A stretch of DNA of 64,000 bases, taken from NCBI RefSeq assembly GCF_000182565.1, contig NW_015971548.1, positions 302,047 through 366,046 of the forward strand. The letters are read 5' to 3'. The translations under genes were made by a program, and so were the position numbers. The DNA is from Spizellomyces punctatus DAOM BR117. Lineage: Eukaryota; Chytridiomycota; Chytridiomycetes; Spizellomycetales; Spizellomycetaceae. The first letter of the stretch is position 1. Each line of letters starts with the position of its first letter. The notes beneath the pieces were generated by a model. It was given only the letters and a program-made list of their open reading frames with translations. It was not told the origin of the DNA and made no database searches. Below are positions 12,095 through 22,000 of this stretch, one piece after another.

Positions 12095-12996
12095 TGTGGG
12101 TGGGATTGTTGATGAGTTGGGGTTGGTTTTTGTATATGATGATATACAGTGTTGAGAACGTATTCTGTCACACTAGTTTGTTTCTTGTGGAGTTTTTTGA
12201 AATTTCACACTGATGGGTGGATGAAATGAGGTTCTTGCAAGTCATTAAACCTAGAGCAAATGACAAGTTTGCTTGCAACAACGGTATGTTTTTCTTCCAT
12301 TCGTGACCGGCCAAATCAAGTGGAGGTAGCTTTGTACGATCTCCATACTATCAGGTTTTGCCAATCATAGCAACTACGGCCCCACGTACGCCAGATGTCC
12401 TCCTACACTGTCGGATAATCAATAGGCAAAGTACGAGATGTAGCGCACGAATACGAAACCGGATAAAAAGAACTTTTCTTGAAAAATGCAATGGAACGTT
12501 TTTGCATTCTAAAGAGATCCAATCATTGTATCGTCTGGCCAATGAATTCATTCTTTGTTCCTGTTTTTTACGATATCTTTTTCAGTTTTGCAAGTTTCTG
12601 AGACTAGCTAGACGCTGCAACTTCCAACCGCCCAGTCAGGGTCCCAAAGACAGCACCAACTTTTGATCAAAAAAAAAAACAAGTCGGGTCATCAAAACAA
12701 TAATGCAGGGCAAGGTGCGTAAATCCACTCATTCCTACGATTGATCCATTGGTGGGAGCTATATGCTATCGACAATTGAGCAAGTTCCCGATTCACATTT
12801 CAATCTGCACAACCGGATTATCGCCGAAACTTTCATAGGTGTTGAAACCTGGAACAATGCCATTCCTCCAAGTAACTAACCACTTTTCCGGCATGATTTC
12901 CGCAGTAAATTTGACTGTGATTCGTATCTCTTGCGAGAGATTTAAATACAAAAATTGGTTGCCCGAGAGGCAAAAGCGAACGTCCGATCCCTGAAA
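12095..12996. other. Intergenic, no gene seen
   Basis: Between the pirin gene and the tRNA there are only short open frames without motifs, and an A-run near 12668-12680. No promoter or repeat is evident. Confidence 0.4.
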
Positions 12997-13070
12997 TGGT
13001 CTCGTCCAGGTTCGAACTGGAGACCTTCAGTGTGTTAGACTGATGTGATAACCAACTACACCACGAGACC
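12997..13070 (-). tRNA. tRNA-Val (anticodon AAC)
   Basis: On the minus strand the 74-nt sequence folds as a cloverleaf. A 7-bp acceptor stem pairs GGTCTCG (from 13070) with CGAGACC (to 12998), with discriminator A at 12997. There is a D arm with AGTTGG, an anticodon loop CTAACAC with anticodon AAC at 13036-13034, and a T arm with the box-B motif GGTTCGAACC-type core. No intron is present. AAC reads valine codons (as IAC after deamination). The internal A and B boxes serve as the Pol III promoter. Confidence 0.95.
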
Positions 13071-14796
13071 ATATAGAGGTTAGCGGCCATTTGATATCTG
13101 TACCTATTTTATTACCCCAATCGTTGGATTGCGTTGTAAGGCCTCTTAGCACATGCACTCGCCATAGGGCCATGTTCAACGCGATATGATTGAAGCCCAT
13201 CGATGTGACCATTGCAGCCAATGATATTTGTAGTCTTGAGAGATGTTTCTTCTCTGACGAAGGCAGTTTGCGTGTATTGACGATAAAACGTGTTGGAGGG
13301 CGAGTGGACATTTCAAACTGGTCAAGTAGACGAGGCCACCTCACGCATAATTTTGAATCCAAGTTGACCAGTCGATGGTTCAAAGGGGACATCGGCACAA
13401 CTAGAATGGTTAACAACCCACCGCATGAGGGCCTTTAGGATCCAGATGTGTCCCTGGCCAAGATACAATGTGGATACAAAACAGGTTAGGTGCTCAAGTA
13501 CACCTTATTCCAGACCATCCGAATCATCTCAAGTGGAGGGTTTGGTTTTTATCTGAGGGCCAACAACGCTGACGACTCGACGAGAACCAAAGCGCCTATG
13601 GCCAGAGCAAGAGACCTGGTTTCAAACACGCTTCGGAAAGTGCAAAGCCATATCTCAAGTGTTGACTCCAAACATGTTTTATTGACTCTCATGTCAATAC
13701 CCGCATTGCAAGGTGCGCTTGATATACACAAAAATTCAAGTGCCCTTACATCTAGGCAAAAACAAAGCAAGATTTATAAAGACTGAGAGGGTTCATCATA
13801 TGTCTCGTTCTTCATTATCTTTCTACGGTTATTCGATCATCAATGCTGTGGACAGCTTGTTGTTCGTTGGTTGCTTTTAGACGAGCGTCATCACCTATAC
13901 AGCATGCATGGACATGACCGGTTTCGGAACCATGTTTACTCATCTCTCTGTGTATTCGCTCTGCTGCACACGGCCTATGCAAGTGATTGTCGCCTTGTCA
14001 GTTGGAACTGAAAACTGGCTCCTCCACAGTTACCACATGGACGAAGCGAACCCAAAGGATCAAATGTCGTATTTTCGTCGTGCCCCAAATTCCTGTTTGG
14101 CGATGTCCCATACTCTGCAAGTCACCCTATAACCCTAACCAAGTCCGACCATAGCAATCCCAATCCCTCCCTCCTGTGACGTTGTTTGCCCAAAGCGGCA
14201 CGGGGGGTTTTCGACTCGCTCTGCGCGCAAATGGCAATAAAAAAAGAAACAATTTTGTTTTTTGCTTCCAGAGCTTTCTAAAAACTACAACAGAAAGCCA
14301 CGAATTACTTTGACCCAAAGCAGGCAAAAAATAAGAAAAAATGTTCCGTCCAAATGACAATTTGCTTGACTGTGCCGCATAAAATTAGCTTGACTCCTGT
14401 GTCTTGTTGTCATTGTTTCCCCTCTTCCCCTGGCTGTCCCTTTCTGTTTCTTTTACATCGTCCGCCGTTCGCCGCATCCGCACAGCAACCCGCCGCCGCC
14501 GCCGCCCCCGCCGCTTTGCGTTTGGCAACAGGAAAGAGCGTTTACGCCCGTAGACAAGGGCTTACGACAGCCAGAAGGAACAGGAGGAAGTAGGAATAAG
14601 CTTGTCCATCTAAGCCACCGCCGCGTCATTTGGGCAAGCGTTCTTCCCACGCTATAGGGGTTTTGACTTTCCTCATCGTCGTCGGTCCTTTGTCCCCGTT
14701 TCCCCCTTGGTAGGGGGAACACCTCGCGATAGAGACGGGCATACTTGCAGAAATACCTCGAGCAAAAAACACTCATTGCAAAAGCACACATTGCCA
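13071..14796. other. Intergenic, 5' region of zinc-finger gene
   Basis: About 1.7 kb with no supported gene. The last 400 bp are GC-rich with a short GCC/CCG repeat (near 14488-14515) and pyrimidine tracts, consistent with a long leader of the downstream zinc-finger gene. The ATG at 14797 has an in-frame upstream alternative at 14707. Confidence 0.4.
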
Positions 14797-16893
14797 ATGT
14801 CCGTGTACGGTCCGCTCCTCTCCCCAACCGGGACAGGGAGCAATATGCTGCCGTCCAACATGCTACTTCCCTCGCCGTCATCAAACTTGTTTGAACGGAG
14901 TATGAATGCTCTTGTGTCAAATTTCAAGGGCAGTGTTGGAGATTATGGCGATTTTGAGTCGTATGTGGGAACTACTGATGATGACCTTTTGGGTAAGTTG
15001 CAAGACGTTTGGTAACAGATGTGGTAACAGACGGCAACAGATTTAACATGACAATTGTGTTCAGGATTGATGAATCCTATGGGGAATGCGAATACCCGAC
15101 AAGGCGGCTTGGGAATGGGGAATAGCACAGGCGGTCTTCCGCCATTGTCCCCCACAACCGAGTCTCTCTTTACCCTCGATCAGAACGCTTCCCTCCTCAC
15201 CCCTGGCGGAACACTCCGCAATGACCTTCTCTACTCACAATCAGAGTTTGGAAACAGCTATCAACAGCAAGACTCATCCTACGGAGATCCGTCACTCATC
15301 TCCGAGGATGCCACCCAGTTCAAGAATCCCGCATTCGATTATATTGTCGGTTCTTTTCTAGACACAATCGAGTCCATGACTCCGTCAAGTTCGTTCAATC
15401 TGAATGGATTTGCCGACATCAAGCCATCAGAAAACATCGCGGCCGATGGCAAGCCAATTGATTATCATGACGATATGTTAATGTTGAATTTCGACGACGT
15501 AGCATCAAATCTTGCAATCAAGAATGAAGCTGGGTTGGCACAAGTTGTTGAAAATGGGTATCCGGGCCACGTGCAAGCCGGCTTACAGACTGACGTGATG
15601 GATGGAAATATTGGGGTGGGGCCGTTGGTACAACAAGTTGGGCAGCACAATTCATATGCAGAGAACATACCGGGAGGAAAGATGCACGAACCACCGCAGC
15701 AGCAATTCCACCCCTCGGGCAAACTGAACGCTAGCGGACACTCTACTGCATCGCCTAGAGTAAAACCTAGCCCATCAACGCTGCGCTCTTCCCCACACCG
15801 CCCGGCTCCGGGTTTCTCATCACATCTTTCTCCATCACGACAACCACCAGCTGCACGATCTCAATCGCCCTCACTTTCCGGTCGACCACCAGCCAACGCC
15901 CATTCATCTCCGTCTCGCGAAGCATCCCTACGGAATTTCACGCACCCATCACCTTACCAGCACCTTCCAACGCCAAGTGGCAGTCCTCATTATGTTCTTC
16001 CGAACGGACTGTCCCATCATCAGATGCCGTCTATGGTCCATCAACAGCAGCCTATGCCAACCATAAGACACGCATCACCAGCACCGTATCCACATCATCA
16101 ACGGAGCCCATCTCACCACCCTGGATCACCACAGCCGTATCCGCAACACAGTTCGCTTTCGTCCTCGCACACCAACGCAAATCTTCAGCAGTCATCAGCC
16201 CAAAAACATGATCCACAGCAACCAATGCTCGCGAACCCACCCATCCTCCGTTCCCATGGCCCACCGCCCATGATGCAGATGGGCATGCCCGTCATGCAAA
16301 TGGGAATGCCGATGCAAATGGGCATGGCAGTTCCCATGGTTCCGAGCATGGCAGTGTCTATGGTCCCCGGTATGCAAATGGCGGGCATGAACATGGTCCC
16401 CAATCAAATGGTGGGATACAATGCGTATCCTGGCATGCCTCAAATGTTCACTTGCACTGTCCCCGGGTGCGGCAAGGTCTTTAACAAGTACATTGCCCTA
16501 ACTCAACACTTGGCCACCATTCACGGCGGTCACCCTGGCACCGCAAACCCGACAAAGGCCAAACCTTTCCGCTGCGAAATGTGTCCTCAAACCTTTAGCC
16601 GCTCTCACGACCTTAAACGACACTATTATATCCACACACAAGAAAAGCCATATCGATGTAAACGATGCGGTAAGGGCTTTAGTCGACGGGATGCCCTTCG
16701 ACGACACGAGCGCAGTGTTGCAGAGGGCAAAAAGGTGCACTGCGCTACTGGTGGTGACGATGATGATGACGAAGAGGAGGAAGAGGGATGGGATGGAGAA
16801 CACAAGAATGCAGCAGTACCGTCCGAGGTGAAGGCAGAGAAGCATTTGACGGATACTGGTAATTCGGCACCTGTGGGTGTTGGCGCGCATTGA
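14797..16893 (+). CDS. C2H2 zinc-finger transcription factor
   Basis: Two exons (14797-14992, 15065-16893; 72-nt intron) give 674 aa. Three C2H2 fingers lie at about 527-553 (CTVPGCGKVF), 567-589 (CEMCPQTFSRSHDLKRH) and 595-615 (CKRCGKGFSRRDALRRH). The second and third fingers, joined by a TQEKPY-type linker, resemble the Ace2/Swi5/Crz1 group of fungal regulators; which one cannot be decided. N-terminal 520 residues are low complexity, rich in Ser, Pro and His, with a Met/Gly/Gln-rich run (about 468-520) just before the fingers. An acidic run of Asp and Glu follows them (about 628-640). Such regions usually carry activation or phosphorylation sites. An AATAAA signal lies at 17011. An upstream in-frame ATG at 14707 would add 30 residues; I prefer 14797 because the added residues are basic and unconserved-looking. 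Confidence 0.9.
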
Positions 16894-17881
16894 ATCCGCC
16901 GTCTGTCATTTTGCAAAAGAGATTAATTTTTGTTGAAATGGGCTGGATATACCACGTATTGCTAGATAATCTTTTTTTTATGACCGATAAGAGATTCGCA
17001 TCTCACTTACAATAAATGATTTATTTTTTTTTGTCTATTTTGTATGTTGATGTCCGTCACTTATCGCTTGCAGCCATGTTGCAAGGATATCGAGCTGCAG
17101 GTTTGATGTTTTCTCCCATTGCATGTACATTTTTAAGCGACACGTGCGATGACAGATGCATGAACAGTAGGCCGTACAAGTGACTGTACGTATGATGGAG
17201 TATTCCTCTCATTTGCACGCATTGTTACAATGCAAATAAGGGCATTCAACAGCTCGCTATTTTCTCCGCACTCGGTTTACCACACACCAAGCCAAAAAGA
17301 TGCATGACTATCGTTAATGGTCGTCACGGCTTCCAGATTAAAATGAACCAGCACAATTGGGATGGCAAAAAGACATGACAAAAAAACTGGAACCGATCAA
17401 AATGCACAGTTTACGATAAGATGACTGATCTTTGCGGCCAGGTGTAGGTGCTTACAAATTGTTTTTCTTTAAAGTAAACAACCTGTATGTGTATCGCTCA
17501 TGAAGTTTACTAGATTGTCTATTTACATCCGGCGGGAGGTATTGCAAAGCATTGGGTCTGTATCTGTTTTTATTTCTTGTAGTTATTCCGCCCCGCTTCC
17601 TAGCTCCGAAAGTTACCGCCGGACTGGGAATTAATTTAAATTTACCATGGGTTCCAAAAGGGCGCGATATTATGGGGATTTGTGTGGCTGTGCGCGGTAA
17701 GCGGATTTATACGTTTCTTGACTTGATGACACATTGATTAAATAATACCCGCTGCCGCTCCGCCCTTCCAGCAACTGATTTTCCAATGCAAACATTATAA
17801 AAAGAGATGCTTCATTCCGCACATTCAACATTCCAACACAATCACATCTCCAACACATACAACACTCAACAATCACGAAAC
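16894..17881. other. Intergenic with downstream promoter
   Basis: This holds the 3' region of the zinc-finger gene (AATAAA at 17011-17016), then AT-rich sequence leading to the TATA box of the next gene. No coding potential is supported. Confidence 0.4.
17796..17804 (+). promoter_or_regulatory. TATA box of Rossmann oxidoreductase gene
   Basis: TATAAAAAG lies 86 bp before the ATG at 17882. The leader between them is rich in C and A (repeated CAACAC), typical of highly expressed fungal genes. Confidence 0.6.
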
Positions 17882-18744
17882 ATGAAGTGCCTTCTTTTCG
17901 GTGCATCCCGAGGCTGCGGACTGGAAGCCGCTTTCGAACTCCTATCATCTGGGCACGACGTCACCCTCTTCCTCAGAAATGTTAACGTAATCGAATCTCA
18001 CCCTCGCGTTCAATCTCTTCCCGTGGACCAACACTCACGATTGCACACAGTAAAGGGGGATGCCTTTGTAAAGGAGGACGTTGAGAGGGCTTTTGACAGT
18101 ATTGGAAGCGATTTGGGGACTGTGTTATTCAGTATTGGCGGAAGGCCATCTTTTAAAAATCCTCTGGCTCTGAAATTGGAACCCCCTGAAGTATGCGAAC
18201 GCGGGATTGGCGTGATGCTGCCTGTTCTAAAGGCATATGGGGAAAAGCATGGAGTGGAGCCACGGTTGATTGTGGTATCCTCTAGCGGTCTGGGAACCGT
18301 GGGTCATGCGGAGTTGCCCTTGATTATGAAGGTGTGTTACCAGACTTTTCACAAAAGGCATTGTCCAAAACATGGCTCTAATCTTGGTTCCATATTGTTT
18401 AGCCAATGTATTCCTGGCTGTTAAAGGAACCCCATGCCGATAAGGAGAAACTGGAAGCACACATTTACCATTCAGCGGGCCTCAGACATCCGGACGCAAC
18501 CATCGATCAGAGTACTCAGACCTCTCTTCACACTCGGTCCCTTCCAGAAAACGGATGGCTCAAGGAATTTGTTATTGTTCGACCGGCTTTCTTGACGGAT
18601 GGACCTTGTACCGGAACCTATCGTGCAGATGAGCATTTGAAGACCTATACCATTAGTAGGGCGGACATTGGGCATTTTATCGGCAATGAGTGCGTGGGTG
18701 AGGTCTGTAAATGGGTGAATAAAGCTGTGACAGTTGGGTATTGA
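17882..18744 (+). CDS. NAD(P)-binding Rossmann protein (NmrA/atypical SDR)
   Basis: Two exons (17882-18331, 18403-18744; 71-nt intron) give 263 aa. The protein opens with a beta-strand and dinucleotide loop, KCLLFGASRGCGLEAA (glycine motif at residues 7-13), then alternating beta/alpha elements. LIVVSSSGLG (about 129-138) marks the central strand carrying the active-site serine of short-chain dehydrogenases. FVIVRPAFLTDGP (about 205-217) is the RP-x-L-T-D/N-G motif seen in NmrA-like and SDR-a5 members that act as oxidoreductases or redox sensors. A classical YxxxK pair is not obvious. The promoter has a clear TATA box. The substrate cannot be inferred. The joined sequence LIMKPMYSWLLK across the splice is in frame and sensible. 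Confidence 0.85.
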
Positions 18745-19056
18745 ATGGTTATCAGTTTTTACGATTCATTCTGTTCCGATTTACCACATTCATTTGTTCA
18801 ATATCACATATAACATGATAGCCTGTTCCTTATCATACAACATTATAACATTCATGCTTCCTTCCGATCCAACTTTCAACGGATGCACCAAACCCTAAGA
18901 ATAGCCGTACCCCAGTAACTTGGTTTGTTCCATAAACCACGGCATTGAGTTTTATTTATGTAAGCACAATGGGTGAGTCAATGTTTGGGTGTGTCTTTCG
19001 ACCATTTAAACGGCCAGAAAGCCGAGTTCTTCCTCCAAAAGACCAATGGTTAAGAA
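18745..19056. other. Short intergenic region
   Basis: Between the oxidoreductase stop and the start of the peroxidase fusion gene I see AT-rich sequence and no defined TATA box or other feature. Confidence 0.4.
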
Positions 19057-22000
19057 ATGCTCTTCATTATTATCTTTTGGTGGTTTGGATGGACGGCGGC
19101 TGCGAGCGCCGAAACGGCTTGCCGAACCTTCAATGGAAGCTTTGTAAGCACAGTTTTGTAATCTCATTTATGGATCCGTATTAAATGTCTGCCAAACTCT
19201 TTTAGAACAACCAGAGGTTCCCAGACTGGGGCTCGAAAAGTTCCTCATTTGCCCGGATACAAGCACCCCTGCAGTACTCTGATGGACTTGCTGCACCCTA
19301 CGGGATGTCTCTCCCAAGCCCACGCAAAATCTCAAACATTATGGGATCCAAGACGAAGGCTAATGAGGATAAAGTTCCAGATATGTTAGCCTATTTCGGG
19401 CAGTTCCTCGCTCATGATAGCTTACGTGGACATGGTAACAACACTGATCGATATGATATACCGGTGAGTTGCTTTGGCTAGTTCCTGACGATAAATGACA
19501 TCCAAGGTTGTCATCAAGGACTCATTCCCACGTCGCATTGCTTGACTGTAGGTGCCTTGCAATGATCCACACTTTGATCCCTACAATACCTGCAACGCAT
19601 CCATACCCTTTGGACGTCTACAGCACATTGTAAATTCAACAACTGGTCAACGCATCGTGCAGAACTGGCAAACAGCCTGGATAGATGCTTCCCAAGTTTA
19701 TGGGCCAGATGAAGAGCGTTGTAGGTTGTTGCGCAAGTTTACAAGGGGAATGCTACGAACTTCGTTGGATGGGTTGTTCTTGCCTACTGTTCCTGTATCA
19801 CCGCCGGATCTGATGTTGGGGATATCGCCTCTGGTCTATCTGGCAGGGTACGTGAGCCATCACATCCATATGCAGGTCTATTAAATCATAAGCTTAATCA
19901 TAAAGCAGTGATTACAGAGCCAACGACGTATGTATTATAATAAATCTGGACCAATCCGACCTATTGTACCAACTTTTTACGATCTGCTAGAACCCTGGCC
20001 TTCTTTCTCTCCATACCCTCTTCGTGCGCGAACATAACCGACGGGCAGCGTACTATGCAAAAAAGAATCCAGATGCCAATGACGAGACACTTTTTCAAAT
20101 GACACGAAGGTGGGTTATTGCTTGTCTTCAAAAGATTGCTTACAAAGAGGTTCGTTGAACTCCAATCGTACTTTTTTCGTCTTTGTTTGCGACCCAAAAT
20201 CTGATGGCCCAAGGTGGATTCTTTAGTATCTTCCGCGCTTACTTGGCGAACCGCTGCCAAAATACCGCGGATATGATGATAGTGTTGACCCAGGTATTTT
20301 TTATGATTCATGCAGACAGTTTTGCATATGTAAAGATTGGTTATTGATGGGCTTTTAGGCATTGACGCGTTCTTCTTCGCCGCGTCCTTTCGATATGGGC
20401 ATAGGTACCTACGCGAATGTTTTTGTTCATCACATCACCGTCGCTGACAACACGGCATCTTTCTAGCGCTATAAACTCCCTTATTCTCCGGCTCGACAAC
20501 AACTGGGAGGAGATCCCCTCCGGTCACATCCTTCTACGAGAAGCCATCACCAACCCTAATCCAGTCTTGGAGGATGGCATTGAGCCCATTTTGCGTGGAC
20601 TGGTCGCGCAGGTACATTGTAATGCCGTTTTCATTGATTTGAGATTGTGATAACCTGAAGTCTTGAGTTAGCTGGAGCAAAAAACAGATGTCTGCGTGGT
20701 TAGCGACCTTCGAAATTACATGCCTTTACAGCCTTTCATGCCTGATCAGAGGAAATTCTTCGATCTCGGGGCAGTTAATATACAACGTGGGCGGTAAGTC
20801 TTATGAATACTAGGTTCGAAGCGTTTGACCTGCCAGTCGGGCTGATAGTTGTGCTCAGGGAAATTGGATTGCCTAGCTACAATCAAGTGCGAAAAGCATT
20901 GGGTTTAACAGAAGCCTACACGTCTGTATCCGGTTTTGTCTAGTTGTACGCTACCAGAGATGTCATAACTAAAATCATTCCCTGGCAGAATAGGTTCCGG
21001 GATATTACTTCAAATCCAGTAGTCCAAGAGCAACTGGTTACAGCTTACGACAATGACGTGAATTTGGTGGATCCATATGTCGGCGGCCTAGCCGAAGATA
21101 GTCACGACTCCTCTGTTCTCGGTGAACTCTTTCAGAAGAGCGTGATAGAACAATATATCAGACTACGAGGTACAGACTATGTTTGACCATTCCCGGGGCG
21201 GCTGACATACTGAGCATTTATTTATAAAAGACGGTGATGCATTTTGGTACGAGCGCGATGGAATTCTTAGCGCGGACGACATTGCGGACCTCGAGTCCGT
21301 CACTTTATCGAATTTAATTTTGTGGAATACCGATATAAAGAGTTTTCCCGTTAATGCCTTCTCCATCGTGACGACCAATATGATCAGTTCGTTTCTTGCC
21401 AAGAATACAAGTACCCAAACAGAAGCTCGGGGAACGATCACGGGTTCTATTCCACAGACAGTTCAGTTGACGGATGGACTGGCATTAACGTATTTGATAC
21501 ACATCGACGCGCAAACGGTGGATTTTGTTTTGGAATCGAATCATAGTGGCTGGTATGATTTCGTTGTTAGATCTATCTCGCATCATCATTGTTGAAATTG
21601 AGTATCTCCAGGTTTGCAATCGGATTGGGAACGTCCATGATGGATGCGGATATAATGGCAGTATTTGATCGAGGCGACGGGACCTGGGTTGTCGAGGATT
21701 TACGGAGTACCATTCACGATCAGGTTTGTCTCAAAAGTCTTCTCTGTCCTGTTGGGTAAGATACAAGTTGCATGACCCCGTGAAATAGCCCTCATTAGAT
21801 ACGTCTCGTGGCTGTACCAACGACTTGACGCAAGTAGCCGACGTATCATCCACACGCTTTTCTACCCGTGCTTTCTCGTGGACACGTAAACTTGTTACTG
21901 GAGATTCCTGTGATTACCCTATTTCAGATAGTTTCATGAATATCATCTACGCATATTCGACGTCCCCGACGTTAACATACCATGGTGGAACAAAATGGAG

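Noticed and set aside
13190-13786. Small genes around the tRNA
   Set aside because: Frames under 100 codons on both strands show no motif, splice or composition signal.
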